Below, piece after piece: positions 1 to 34,993 of a stretch of 64,000 nucleotides of DNA (the stretch's first letter is position 1; every line of letters begins with the position of its first letter). The notes under the pieces are model-generated. The model made no database searches. It was not told the DNA's origin and worked only from the letters and a program-made list of their open reading frames with translations. The stretch is from Hyperoodon ampullatus. Taxonomy: Eukaryota; Chordata; Mammalia; Artiodactyla; Ziphiidae. Location of the stretch: contig OX457057.1 in NCBI GenBank assembly GCA_949752795.1, forward strand, positions 9,290,632 to 9,354,631, in the 5' to 3' direction. A program made the position numbers and the translations under genes.

Positions 1-22496
<22,496 letters not shown>

Positions 22497-24517
22497 TGGG
22501 CAGCCCGGAGCCGGAGCCTGCATAGGGAGGGGCAGCGCTGCCCGCCGGGAGGGGCCTCCCACCAGGGCCACGCGCAGCTCCTGTCCGTTGCCGCCACCGT
22601 GAGAATGAAAGCACCCACTGTCTCCCACCGTTTTGAGCCCTGAGATGCTAGTTATTTTCCCCTTCCTTTGCCTGCTGTTGCAGGAAGATATTCCGGCTCA
22701 TACCCCTAAAGGAGACTTGTTTTTTTCAGTGATGACTCTGGACAGCATGATACTGAGGAGTTAAGTCGAGTCTTTTCTTGGTTTTGTCAGGCTCTGTTAA
22801 TTGAGAATCGTCTGATTGCTTGATGAGGTCTTGGGATCAGCCAACACTGCAGAAGGCCTGGTTGGGCCTTTAAGGATATCAGGCAGACACCCCCTCCACC
22901 AGCCAGCGCTAACACTGACCCACGTGCACCTGCCTACCACGCACCCCAGCGCACCCACAGAGAAACGCCGCCTCAGGGGGTGGTTGCATTTTCTTCCCAG
23001 ATTGCGCTGGGAACAGTTCAGGAAGGCCAAGGCCGTCCCAGGAGGGTTGTGACCTAGGTGTCAGTTTGGTCCTTCGGCTTTCATACTTCGTCCCATCTGC
23101 AGAGCCTTCCAGACCAGCCCTTCAGTCTTGCTGGTGGGGCTGAGAGCGCAGAGGTAGCTGGAACGCTGAGTGGCATGTGTGGAGGGCGCGTCCCAACGCC
23201 CCTGTGGTCACGGGCGGCCGGGGCCGTGATGCGGGGAGACTTGCCTCCTTCTCCTCATTCTGTCCCTTGTTCTGGTTTCGGTCCTTAGCCTATCAGTCTG
23301 GTTTCTTACTCATGAAAGATGGGTTGGTCCAGATAGTTAAAGGATGTAGTAGAAGGAAAGATGGCGGAAGGAGGGAAGCTTGGCGGCAGGCTGAGAGCAG
23401 TGGGCCCCTCCCAGGACAGCTGGAGAATCTGGAGTTGATACAGAACAGGACCTTGCATTTGACCTCGCTCTGGGAGGGGCTCCTGGGGCCTGAGAGCCCA
23501 CTCTCCTAGCTTGATGGTCCATAAGAGACATGTTCCCACCCCTCACCCCACCTCGGCCCAAGCTGCCCTTGGCCACCGGACCTCTGGATGAAGTCTCCCG
23601 TGCCAGCAATGCTGCACGTGGCCAAGAGACAGTGCGGGGAACCCAGCACCCAGCCTCCCACCCTCCCTGATCCCAGAGCCTCCAGCTGACACATGGGGCC
23701 TCATGTTGATTTTGAGAAGTGTTTCCTGTTGTTGAGTTTGGGGATTGTTACTGGTCAAAGTGGGGGCAGGTTCCTGTCTCCAAGGTGTTAAGTGTCTGGG
23801 GCAAACAGCCTTCGGGTGACAGCCTTTGCAGGGCAGGTCAGAGAACTTCCTAGAAACCAGCGGCACGTCTCTCCCAGAAAGAGGCTCAGGCAGAGAGGTG
23901 GGGCTTGTCCTGCTCTCTTGAATCCACGCGCCCTCTGACTTTGGGGAAATGACTTGGTGGCCTCTGCTCACTGGTGGGTGGCACGCAGGTGGCGAGCTGT
24001 CCAGGTGCCCACTTGTCCTTCAAACCCTCAGTCTACCCTGGTGCGTGGAACAAAGTGATGGACCTCGCCGAGGCCGCCATGCGGCGGGACGACGCTCTGA
24101 GCTTTTTGCCAGCCTGGATGGTGGTTACCTCCCAGTGTGTCTGGAGAAATCAGTGTCACACAATTCCAATGAATCTTGTGCTTTTGGGGGGTGGTTATTA
24201 TTTAGAATAACTAAACATGAATTTGCTTTGAATGTAGCCTCTGGGCAATGAATGAGGTTTTGAGCTTCTTATACAACAAGTAAAATTGAAATTACACCAC
24301 TGAGGGCGAGACTCTGAAAGAACTGTGGCAAAAAGCACTTTAATTTAATGCTGCTGACTTTGTTCTCCGTTTTTATGTTCATTTGCTGGAGTGCAAGACG
24401 TGCTTGACATGGTGGGTTTTTTCTCTGATGTATTTAAGGTGATATATTTGCCTGAATTATTCCTGTATCATTGCTGATAATATTGAGCACTAAAATAAAA
24501 CCTAGTTGGAAACCATT
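22497..24517 (+). other. MFN2: MFN2 3' untranslated region
   Basis: About 2.0 kb from the stop codon to the inferred cleavage site roughly 20 bases after the AATAAA at 24494. The interval is free of recognisable SINE or LINE insertions, unlike the flanking introns and intergenic DNA, as expected for a conserved UTR. The exact cleavage base is inferred. Confidence 0.8.
24494..24499 (+). terminator. MFN2: MFN2 polyadenylation signal
   Basis: Canonical AATAAA, followed 20-40 bases later by a GT-rich stretch (tttgtgttttgtgtgtct), the usual downstream element of a poly(A) site. Confidence 0.85.
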
Positions 24518-24979
24518 TGTGTTTTGTGTGTCTCCTCAGCTTACTGTTTCTATGCAAACTCTCTTTGACGTGACAAAGTCTGCAGGCTGTATTTTGAAAT
24601 GACCTTAACTTCGTTTAGGGGAAGTTCCCCCTGTAATCTGCCTGTGGGTTCCTCCAGACTCTTGGAAGGAACCTGATACTCTCAGAGGAGCAAAAAGTGT
24701 AACTGATCTTTAAGAACCAGGAAATCTAGAGTGATTTCTTTATAGATTTCGCCATAACTCTAAACCATTCATTTTTCACTTAAAAAGTAATGACTCAGAC
24801 TGGTTCACCCTGGTTTGCCTTCTGAGAAATTGGTTGTGACCTTTTCTTTCTTTTTTTATTTTTAAAGGGCCCTCAGCAGTGGCTCGGGCGTGACTAGTCC
24901 ATTTCGCTGACCCTGCACACCTGTCCCCTGGGCTCTGCACTGCCCACTGCCTGCGCTGCTCATCCATTTCAGAGGTCTC

Positions 24980-26040
24980 CGCACCTCAGTGGATGGCATC
25001 CTCGTCCCTCCAGATTCCCAGGTCACAAACGTGGGGCGTGATCCTGGACTCCCCTGTCACACGTGCTGCGTCCAACCTGTCAGTTTCTGTCTTAAAAATA
25101 CACCTCACCGGGCTTCCCTGGTGGCGCAGTGGTTGAGAGTCCGCCTGCCGATGCAGGGGACACAGGTTCGTGCCCCGGTCCGGGAAGATCCCACATGCCA
25201 CGAAACGGCTGGGTCCGTGAGCCATGGCCGCTGAGCCTGCGCGTCCGGAGCCTGTGCTCCGCAACGGGAGAAGCCACAACAGTAAGAGGCCCACGTACTG
25301 AAAAAAAAAAAAAAAAAAAAAAAAATACACCTCACCCCTGACCATTTCATCCACTCCATTCACAGTCACGGCTCTGACCCATGTGACTGCCTCTAACTCA
25401 GCCCCTCCTCCCACCCTGGCCCTCTCACACTTGTTTCAAAGCAGCAGCCAGAGTGACCTTGACGTAGGCTGGAAGTAGCACTCAGCTCGTATTACTCCTT
25501 TGCTCAAAATACAGCTCTGGCTCCCTGTCCCATCCAGAATCGAGGCCCGAGTCTTTGTGGTGGCCTTTCAGGATCCACTGCCTCTGATTGGCCCTCCCTC
25601 TTCGGCTCCCTCTGTTTCGGCCACACTGGTCCTCACTCTTCCTTGAAACTTCTGCCCACACTCTACCGTACGGCCTTTGTCTGGCTGACCCTCTGCCCGT
25701 GGTCCAGAATGCACCACAGCTGACTAACTCCTTTACCTCCAAGTCTGCTGAGACGTCACCTCATTGAGGTCCATGCACACCCTTCCCTATTAAAATCCCT
25801 CTCTCCTCTCTTCCCTGGCACTTCTGAGTACCCTTCTGAGTACCCTCCTACCTCGTCATCATCTGAGCAATATTGTTTGTGTATGCACCTGCTAGAGCAT
25901 AAGCTCTAAGAACATAAGCAAAATATGAGATTTTTACATGTTTTGTTCATTGGTAAGCGCCCAGGGTCTAGACCACTGCCTGGCACAGAATCAGAACTCA
26001 GTAAATACTTGCTGAATTAACAAATCCTGTCCTGATAACA
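24980..26040 (+). mobile_element. L2 3' portion, split by a CHR SINE
   Basis: L2-like phrases: tcctggactcccctgtca, gcagcagccagagtgacc, gaggcccgagtctttgtgg and the terminal tggcacagaatcagaact, cagtaaatacttgctgaat. The SINE at 25110-25325 interrupts it. Confidence 0.65.
25110..25325 (+). mobile_element. CHR SINE with perfect 16-bp target duplication
   Basis: gggcttccctggtggcgcag head, tail of about 25 A. The target duplication aaaaatacacctcacc is identical on both sides, indicating a relatively recent insertion. Confidence 0.95.
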
Positions 26041-26529
26041 CAGTCGCACCATTTATCAACCCTCTAGCGCCGGGGGACAGACGTAACCAATGCTCCTGGA
26101 CATTTCCTACAGGTAGGCATGTCACCCAGGGGCTTTCAAGTGTGTTGTATGTTTAGTAATTAACAGTTTCCACTCCACTGTGGAAACTGAGGCTCAGAGA
26201 GGTTGGGACTAGTTCAGACATCAGCAGCTGGAGGGGGATGGAGCCTGGATTGGAGCTCAAGTCCAAAGCCCAGTGGCTTTTTTGAACATTTTTTTACCCT
26301 GACCCATTATTAGAAATTCATCACGACTGAGTACACACATATATGTGCGAGTGAAACCAAAAAAAAAGTCAATCATTACCCCTTTTCTGCAATACACAGG
26401 TATTTTCTCATGAAGAAGCTGCTGTTTGCAACCCACTAAATTGCTCACCAGCCGCTCCTGGGTCATGACCAGTCGTTTGAAAAAAGGTGTCCTATCCTCT
26501 TTGCCTCACTCAACACCTCCTAGTTCTTT

Positions 26530-26739
26530 TTTTTTTTTTTTTTTTTTGCGGTACGCGGGCCTCTCACTGTTGCGGCCTCTCCCGTTGCGGAGCACAGGCT
26601 CCGGACGCGCAGGCTCAGTGGCCATGGCTCACGGGCCCAGCCGCTCTGCGACATGTGGGATCCTCCCGGACTGGGGCAGGAACCCGTGTCCCCTGCATCT
26701 GCAGGCAGACTCCCAACAACTGTGCCACGAGGGAAGCCC
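26530..26739 (-). mobile_element. CHR SINE (antisense)
   Basis: Long T-run then gcggtacgcgggcctctcac, end cacgagggaagcccc. Target duplication cctcctagttcttt on both sides. Confidence 0.93.
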
Positions 26740-27114
26740 CCTCCTAGTTCTTTATTCCCAGTCAAGGCCAGACTCATTCCTGTGGCTCCTCACACTTCCT
26801 CATCTGCCCACCGAGAGTTCTGGGGAATCAAGAGCCTGAGATTTTTGGCCCTTCAGTAACAGTGTTGCCCTTTAATCACAGAATATGTAGCCAGGAATGT
26901 ACCTCCCTGTTCCAAGCACTGGGTCCTGCTCACAGATGTCAGCTAGGTTCACTCTGACCTCCAAGACAGGGTTTTCTGTCTCTGAGTCAGACTCAGAGAT
27001 TAGAACAGGCAACTTCTGTAGAGGGCTTGGCTTGTGTCAGACATGCATACGCGTGACTGCCAATCCTCTCAAAAACCTAGTGATCGATTTTCCCCTTTGT
27101 ACAAACGAAGAAGT

Positions 27115-27700
27115 TTATTCATCAAAATATTTGAGTGCCTGCTGTGTGCTGAGCATGGTTCTGGGCATTGGAGATGCAGCAGTGAATAAGGTGGATAAAA
27201 ATCCCTGCCTTTATGGCACTTACATACTTGTGGGGGAAGGCAGACAGCAGGCAAAACCACTGAGTAAAAGAGTATGTCAGAAGATAAGGGCTATGGGGGA
27301 AAATGGGGCAGGGAAGGTCAGGGAGGGGGTAGCAAGAGTGTGGCTGGGGTAGGCCTGGCTGAGAAGATGATATTTGAAGAAAGAGCTGAATGAATTCGGT
27401 AGGGAATGAAGCCCTGTGGACACCTGGGGCGGGGCATTCCAGGCAGAGCCGCATGTGTAAAGGCCCTGAGGTACGAGCATGCCAGTATCTTCAAGGAACA
27501 AAATGAGACTAGTGTGGCTGCAGCAGAGCGAGGGAGGTGGAGAGCAGTTGGACTTCAGTTGCGAAAGGAACCAGGGGAGACTGGGGTCTTGCCGGCCACT
27601 GTGAGGACCTTGGCTTCACCATGAGCAGGGTAGATGCCATGGGGAGTTCCGAGCCAAGGAGTGACGTGAGCTGACTGACTTACACTCGAGGGGTCCCGGG
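27115..27700 (-). mobile_element. Antisense L2 fragment
   Basis: Recognisable antisense L2: gggcattggagatgcagcag, gggcggggcattccaggcag, taaaggccctgaggtacgag and aggagtgacgtgagctgact. Confidence 0.65.
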
Positions 27701-28744
27701 CTGCTATAGGGAGAGTAGACAAGAGAGTAAGGATGGAAGCAGGGGGGACCAGTCAGGAGGCAAGTGCAATATGCCAGGGACGAGAGGATGGTGCCTTGAC
27801 CGGGCGGTTGTGATGGAGGCTGTGAAAAGTGGTCAGTTCTGGAGACATTTTGAAGACAGAAACAATGCAATGTGCTGATAGACTGGATGAGTCATGGCTG
27901 ACTCGGGTTTTGTCCTGGGTCGGTGGCAGGATGGGGAAGCTTCCTGGTGGAGCAGGTGTGGGAGACAAGATCGGGAGTTTTGTTTTGGACATGTTGAACT
28001 TAGGGTCCCTCTTCCATAGTTGGATATGTGAACTTGGAGTTCAGGTGATGTCTGGTGAAGAGACGCACACTGGGGAGTCAGCATGTGACAGTGGCAATCA
28101 CAGCTTAGGGTTCCCGGAATGCAGATCCGAAAGCAGAAGGCTTGTGCGCCCTCATTTTAATCGGCAGAACAACCCCAGAGAAACGCAGCGAGGGCGGGGG
28201 GCAGTCAGAAGGAGGGAGAGCCAGCAGGAGTGTGCGTGGTGGAGTTGGCCGCCACCAAACGTGACCCTGAGGAGGCCTGGAATAAGTCTCAGCGCCCTTT
28301 CCTGGTGGAGAGGAAGGGGGCAGAATTTATTCACCGTCTCCCTCTTCCAGCTGGTGAAGATTTGCCCCATGGGACATTGACTCTGTGCATTTCTGGGCTG
28401 CATATTGAAATGCTTGAGCACCAGGTGGGGCCCACGGGGGTGGTGGAGGTGAGAGGGCCAGGACTCAGGCAGGGGGTGTGGCCGGGCCAGTTGCGTTTGC
28501 ATCACACCACTCAGCCGAGGCAGAGCCGGAACAAAAGGCAGGTAAGGCCAAGAGGGTCTGAAGCGTTCACCCGTCCCATCACTCAGATCTGCTCTTGCCT
28601 TCCCGCCCTTCTTCCCCGAGAGGGGAGGTCTAAGTCCCATTGAACCGAGTCCCCTTCGAGGTGATACAGTCGGTCCCTCGTCCACCCCCATTCCATGGCC
28701 AAAGCTGCAGCTAGTCTGGTTATTTCCCAGTGGGGTCATCCAGA

Positions 28745-29960
28745 TCTTCATCCCTGAGGGATCTGAGCCCTTGGCTGTTTGCCCTGGGTGGGCTGTGATT
28801 GCCACAATTGCCACTTACTATTTTCAGTGGGTGTGGAGACACCGAGAGACACCAGAGGAGGTTCTGGAAAAACCTGTGCCTCATTTTGTACACGCTGTCC
28901 TGACTCCTCATGGGGATGGGAATCTATTACCCCCAGCAGTTCAGTAATTCTCTTTGCCTGCTGGTCCACCAGCAGAGAGGCCCGAAGACCAGGTGATGGT
29001 CACGTCTTCAAGTTCATTGGGACTGTGGGACCCTATCGTGTCCCCTGGCAGAAGTTTCCCAGCCCTGGGCGCTGGGACTTCCAACCTGGCAGAGCCAATG
29101 TTTGCAGGGATAGGAAACGCAAGTTCCACAAGTGCTTCACTGTGAGCAGTAGGGAGAGGGTCCACCCTCTGCTTCCCGTCCCCGTGTAATCTAGCCTCAG
29201 GGGACACAGCTGCATATGTCAACTTCCTGGAGAACACAGCTGTAGCGTATGGTCCCTGAGCTATGTCTTTAGCAGGCCATGCCACTCGGGTGTTGGGGTC
29301 CCCGGTAAGATCAGTGGATCCTTTAGTCAGATGCCCATTGTCCCACCTGTTCTGCCAAAAAATGGGTCCCTTGGTGTGAGACAATGTGGTGTGGCGTACC
29401 ACGTCACTGCATCAGGCCTCCTAAAGCCCTCAGATGGTGGTGCGGGCAACAGCCCTGAAGGCAGGTCAGGCGAACCCTTACATGGAGTAGCATCAATTTC
29501 AATAAGTACAAATCGCTCCCTTTAGGGTCAAAGGGGACCTGATGTAATTGATCTGCCACCAGATCAATGGAGATGCCGTATCAAGGGCTCAGCTTTGGTC
29601 CTGCAGACTAGGGGTCCAGCAGCAGCAGGACCGAGCCTTTAGGAAAGGAGCCCAGGCTACTTCACCCCCGTCATCTTGGCTGCTCTGTCCCTGGGCCCAT
29701 TGCACCTGCGCTGGGGTGGCTGAGCAGAGAGGGGGGCTGACATTTACCAGCTGCATCGTCCGTTCCAGCTGGTCGTGGACCATCTCCCCAGTAGCAGACG
29801 TCCTCTGATGGATTCGAAACATGAGACACCAAGATGTAATCCCGTGCTCCCCCATGTACTGGACGTCATTGGTTCATCTTCCCCCTTTCCCCAGGTCTTG
29901 GCGCTAGTCTTCTGATCTCTTTCTCCTGAGCTCTGACCTCCAGCCACACCATTTGCCACC
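28745..29960 (-). mobile_element. Antisense ERV-L-type pol remnant (integrase end and dUTPase)
   Basis: On the reverse strand, a frame at 28941-29402 reads as the end of an ERV-L integrase region followed by a dUTPase N-terminus (short motifs such as VPAPRAGKLLPGDTI). A second frame at 28748-28969 continues the dUTPase (QQAKRITELLGVID). The upstream reverse frame near 29520-29640 resembles part of the integrase. ERV-L elements carry a dUTPase after integrase, which fits this order. The copy is broken by stops and frameshifts and no flanking LTR was found, so it is an inactive fossil; the borders are approximate. Confidence 0.7.
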
Positions 29961-30179
29961 ACCCAGGAGATCGTGTATCATCTCTTCCTTAGACTGTTCA
30001 TCCCTTCTCATGAATGGATGACCAAGTGTACAGCTCACAGCTCTGACCACCAGGAGGATTAACCTTCATCCCTGAGGCTGTGTCATGGCATAAGAGTGGA
30101 AGTGGTCCATTTCCAGTGAGGGCAAAATACTGCTCCCAGTTAAGCCAAGTTCTTTATTGTTTGCTTACTTGCTTCATGC

Positions 30180-31620
30180 CTTTTAATAGCTTTATTGAGA
30201 TATAGTTAACATACAATAACTGCCCATGTTTAAAGTGTACAATTTGATTAGTTTTGGCAGATGTATGCATCTATGAAAGCATCACCACAATCAAGACAGT
30301 GAACAAACCCATTATCCCCCAAGTTTCCTCGTGCCCTGTCATCATCCCTCCCGCCCACCCCATCTCCAAGCAACCCCTCATCTTTCTGTCACTATAGATG
30401 AGTTTACATCTTCTCAAGTTTTATATAGTTGGAAGATACAGTGTGTACTCTTTTTCCACTCAGCATAACTTTGTTTTTTTTACTTTTTTTGGCCGCACAG
30501 CTTGCGGGATCCTTGTTTCCTGACCATGGATTGAACCCACGCTCTCAGCAGTGAAAGTGCAGAGTCATAACCGCTGGACCGCCAGGGAATTCCCAGCATA
30601 ATTATTTTGAGATGCATCCATATTGTGTGTGGACCAGTAGTTTGTTCATTTTTATTGCTGAGTAGTATCCATTGTATGGATGGATGTACCACAATTTGTT
30701 TATCCATTCCCCCCTTGATGGACATTTGGATTTACAATATAGCTGCTATGAACATTCACAGACAAGTCTTCATATAGATTATATTTTTCCCCTTAGATAA
30801 ATTGCTTAGAAGTAGAACAAATGGGTCACGTATGTTTAACTTTAAAAAAAACAGCTTTACTGAGGTACAATATATGTATCATAAAATTCACTCTTTTTAA
30901 GTGTACAATTCAATCATTTCAGCAAATTTACAAAGTTCTGCAGCCCTCATCACCACAATCCAATTTTAGGATATTTTCATTACCTCACAATGATCCCTCC
31001 TGCCCATTTGCAGTAAACCTCTGTTCCCACCCAGAACCATGGAACCACTAATCTTATTTTCTGTCTCCATAGATTTGCCTTTTCTGGACATTTCATATAA
31101 ATGGAGTCATCAATATGTGGTCTTTTTTGTATGGCTTCTTTCACTTAGCATAATGTTGATGAGGTTCGTCCATGTTGTAGCACGTGTCAGTACTTCATTT
31201 CTTTTTATTGCCATCTTCTATTGTATGAATACCACATTTAGTTTGTCCATTTATGAGTTGATGGACATTTGGATTATTTCCCCTTTTTTGTGGCTATAAT
31301 GAATATGCTGCCGGGAACATTCTTGTACTAGTCTTTGCGTGGACATGTTTTCATTTCTCTTGGGTAGATACCTAGCGCTGGAATTTCTGGGTCATATGGT
31401 AAATTTATATTTAACTTTTTAAGATATCGTCAAACTGTTTTCTGAAGTGATTGTACCATTTTACATTCCCACCAGCAGAGCACGTGGGTTCCAGTTTTTC
31501 CCTGTCCTTGCCAACACTGTTATAGTGAGTCTTTGATTTTACATGTCATCCTTTTAGACATAGAAATAGTTATGTGGTGGTGTCTCATTCTGGTTTTATT
31601 TTACATTTGCCTAGCAAATG
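30180..31620 (-). mobile_element. Two antisense L1 3' ends in tandem
   Basis: 30180-30830 and 30840-31620 each start at an L1 3' UTR (tagctttattgagatatagt; cagctttactgaggtacaat) and proceed into antisense ORF2 end sequence (ttcactcagcataac; tttcacttagcataatg). They are two separate old insertions or one duplication. A short CHR SINE splits the first. Confidence 0.8.
30472..30593 (-). mobile_element. Short-form CHR SINE (antisense) inside L1
   Basis: T-rich start, ggccgcacagcttgcgggat, end ccgccagggaattcc. Target duplication cagcataactttg / cagcataattattttg. Confidence 0.88.
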
Positions 31621-31815
31621 GAGCCTAGAGCAAGAGAAGACTCTAGAAAGCCAGATTGGGATAAAAGCTGGTGCTAGGTGTATTAATGGTGGGTAAGGAT
31701 GGTGAGCTGAGTCTCTGACCAGCCTCAATAGGAGAGTTCTGTGATGTGGAGCATCATTTTTGTGCTTATTCACCATCTGTATGTATCTCTTCTTTGGTGT
31801 TCAATTCTTTTAATC

Positions 31816-32022
31816 TTTTTTTTTTTTTTTGCGGTACACGGGCCTCTCACTGTTGTGGCCTCTCCCGTTGCGGAGCACAGCCTCTGGACACGCAGGCTCA
31901 GCGGCCATGGCTCACGGGCCTAGCTGCTCCGCGGCATGTGGGATCTTCCCGGACCGGGGCACGAACCCGCGTCCCCTGCATTGGCAGGCGGACTCTCAAC
32001 CACTGTGCCACCAGGGAAGCCC
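31816..32022 (-). mobile_element. CHR SINE (antisense) inside L1
   Basis: T-run, gcggtacacgggcctctcac, end ccaccagggaagccc. Target duplication tcttttaatc on both sides. Confidence 0.92.
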
Positions 32023-32104
32023 TCTTTTAATCATTTTAAAAATTGGGTTGTTTGTTAGCCAAGACATGGAAGCAACCTAAGTATCCATCAACAGATGAAT
32101 GGAT

Positions 32105-32804
32105 GCCAATGAGGAAAGCAAGCATCCTGTCTTACCCCTGTTCTAGCCCCAGAGCCTGTAATGGTGAACCCACTGGAGCTAACTGGGAGAGAGGATGAGA
32201 ACTTGTTCCATAAGGAACTGTCTAAGATACAGCAAATGTCTGTGGATAGCATTTGCTTAGCTTTTCTTGGCTATTCATAGTGAGAATAGTTTGGGCTATT
32301 TTAGATACTTTGCTAATTACATGACCTTCTCATTCAGGAGCAGCTTGTTCCTTGTTCCTGTATACTCCTGGAAAGCCTCCCGAGCTAAAAGGTACCATTG
32401 CCAGTTACCTGCTTGTTCACCCAAAGGTCCAGCTCCTTGTCTGGAGCCTGAGAATGATTTGAGGGGAAAGGAGTAAGCCATATTTCTGCTCAACTCCAGT
32501 CTGAAGAAAGAACAAAACACACATAATGGAATCCAATTCTTGGAAGATATCAAAAATGGAATATTCTTGGGAATTCCCTGGTGGTCCAGTGGTTAGGACT
32601 CTGTGCTTTCACAGCTGAGGCCTGGGTTCAATCCCTGGTCAGGGAACTAGGATCCCACAAGCCGTGAGGCACAGCCAAAAAAAAAAAAAAAAAAAAAAGG
32701 AACTTTCTTATACAACCTAGCTGTTCAAATTAGCATAGAATCATTTCATCCTTTCTAAATAAAGTTTCGTTTTTTTAACCTTAAAACAAACAAACAATCA
32801 AAAA
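32105..32804 (+). pseudogene. Candidate processed retrocopy of an unidentified transcript
   Basis: A 700-bp block interrupts the L1 exactly between two copies of acagatgaatggat / acagataaatggat (32091-32104 and 32805-32818), a 14-bp target duplication with one mismatch. It ends with AATAAA at 32758-32763 followed by T-rich then A-rich sequence (aaaacaaacaaac, caaaaaa), as expected for a reverse-transcribed mRNA 3' end. Its own sequence is not a repeat I recognise and it has no long frame, so it may come from a 3' UTR. A short CHR SINE later inserted at 32569-32698. The parent gene is unknown. Confidence 0.65.
32569..32698 (+). mobile_element. Short-form CHR SINE inside the retrocopy
   Basis: It starts gggaattccctggtggtcca, contains ggttcaatccctggtcagg, and has a tail of about 22 A. 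Confidence 0.92.
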
Positions 32805-34620
32805 ACAGATAAATGGATAAAGAATATGTGATTGATATATATATCTACAATGGAATATTACTCAGCCATAAAATGAATGAAATATTGCCATTTGCAGCAA
32901 CATGGATGGACCTAGAGAATATCATACTAAGTGAAGTAAGGCAGACAAAGACAAACATTATATGTGGAATCTAAAAAATAATACAAATGGACTTATTTAC
33001 AAAACAGAAACAGACTCAGAGACATAGAAAACAAACTTATGGTTCAGGGGGAGGGATAAATTAGGAGTACGGGATTAACAGATATACACTACTATATATA
33101 AAATAGATAAACAACAAGGATTTACTGTATAGGGAACTATAGTCAATATCTTGTAATAACCTATAATGGAAAAATAATATGAAAAATATGTATATTTAAC
33201 TAAATCACTTTGCTATACACCTGAAAATAACACAATATTATAAATAAACTATACTTCAATAAAAAAATTGGGTTGTTTTCTTATGAGTTGGGAGAGTTAT
33301 TTATATAATCTGGATACAAATTCTTTATTAGACATGTGATCTGCAATTATTTTCTCCAATCTTGTGGCTTGTATTTCCACTCTCTTAACAATGTCTTTCA
33401 AAGAGCAGAAGTTATTAATTTTGACAAAGTCCAATTTATCCATTCTTCTTTTAGAGATTGTACTTTTGGTGTCATATCTAAGAAATTTCTGCTTAATGCA
33501 AGGTCACAAAGATTTTATTCTCGGTTTTCTTCTAGAAGTTTTAGAGTTTTAGGTTTCACAATTAGGTCTATGATACATTTTGAGTTAATTTTTACATATG
33601 GTACAGATAGAGGGTTTTAAAAATTTTGTTTTGTTTTGTGGTGTGTGTGTCTTTAGCATATGAACATCCAATTGTTCTTGTACCATTTGCTGAAAAGGCT
33701 GTCCTTTCTCCACTGAGATGCCTCTGCATCTTTGTCAAAAATTAATTGATCATGTATGTGTGAGACCATTTCTGGACTTTCTATTCTATTCCATTCATTT
33801 ATTTGTCTACCTTGATGCCAATACTACACTCTCTTGATTACTGTACCTTTATAATAAATCTTAAAGCAGGTAGCATAGGTCATCTGAATTTGTTCTTTGT
33901 TTTCAAAATTGTTTTGGCTCTCTGAGTCCTTGGCATTTCCATATGAATTTTAGAAATTGTTTGTCAGTTTATACAAAGAAACTTACTGGGATTTTATTTG
34001 GGATTGTATTGAGTCTATAGGTCAATTTGGGGAGAATTGATATCTTAAAATTTTGAGTTTTCCAAGCCATGAACACAGTATATCTCTCCAATTATTTAAT
34101 CTCCTTTAATTTCTCTCAACACTGTTTTATAACTTTAATGTATAGGTCTTGTATTTTTTGGGTCAGATTTATCCTTAAGTATTTAATTTTTATATTTCTT
34201 GATGTATCTTAAATGGTTTTTTAAAAATTTCAGTATCTGATTGTTTATTGCTAATATATAGAAATACGACTAATTTTTGTATATTGATCTTGTATCTCAC
34301 AACTGCAAAACCCATTAACGATTCTAGTAGCTTTTTTGTAGAGTCCACGAGATTTTCTGTTATCATGCTGTCTGTGAATAAAGAGAGTTTTACTTCTTCC
34401 TCTCCGTTCCAGATGCCTTGATTTTTCTTATTGCACTGGCTAGAACTCTAGTGTAATACTGAATTGAACTGGTGATAGCAGACAACCTTACCTTTTCCTA
34501 ATTGTAGGGAGAAAGCATTCAGTCTTTTATTATGAAATATGCTGTTAAATGTACGTGTTTCATAGATGCCTTTTATCAAGATGAGAAAGTTCCCTTCCAG
34601 TCCTAGTTTGCTGGAAGATT

Positions 34621-34993
34621 TTTTTTTAATTTTTATTTTTTATAAATTTATTTATTTTATTTATTTATTTTTGGCTGCGTTGGGTCTTCATTGCTGCGTG
34701 CAGGCTTTCTCTAGTTGTGGTGAGCGGGGACCACTCTTTGTTGCGGTGCGCGGGCTTCTCATTGCGGTGACTTCTCTTGTTGCAAAGCACGGGCTCTAGG
34801 TGCGTGGGCTTCAGTAGTTGTGGCACATGGGCTCAGTAGTTGTGGCTCGTGGGCTCTAGAGCGCAGGCTCAGTAGTTGTGGTGCATGGACTCAGTTGCTC
34901 CGAGGCATGTGGGATCCTCCCGGACCAGGGCTCGAACCTGTGTCCCCAGCATTGACTGGTGGACTCTTAACCACTGCGCCACCAGGGAAGCCC
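34621..34993 (-). mobile_element. CHR SINE, long form (antisense)
   Basis: ttatttatttttggctgcgt start, end gcgccaccagggaagcccc; flanked by gaagatttttt / caagatttttatt. Its A-tail side abuts the L1 poly-T. Confidence 0.88.

Larger units (their letters stand above)
32054..33265 (+). mobile_element. 5'-truncated sense L1 inserted in antisense L1
   Basis: Sense L1 3' end: gccaagacatggaagcaacc, ttactcagccataaaatgaa, gcaacatggatggacctaga and the terminal actatacttcaataaaaaaa. It is flanked by the target duplication aattgggttgttt (32041-32053 and 33266-33278). The L1 body is about 0.5 kb once the nested 700-bp insert is removed. Confidence 0.85.

Noticed and set aside
25129..25341. Recurrent proteins of the type ESPPADAGDTGSCPGPG seen at many sites
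   Set aside because: They are translations of the CHR SINE in either orientation, not a gene family.
28152..28814. 220-codon reverse-strand open frame
   Set aside because: GC-rich non-coding DNA between an L2 and the ERV-L remnant; no motif, domain or splice support.
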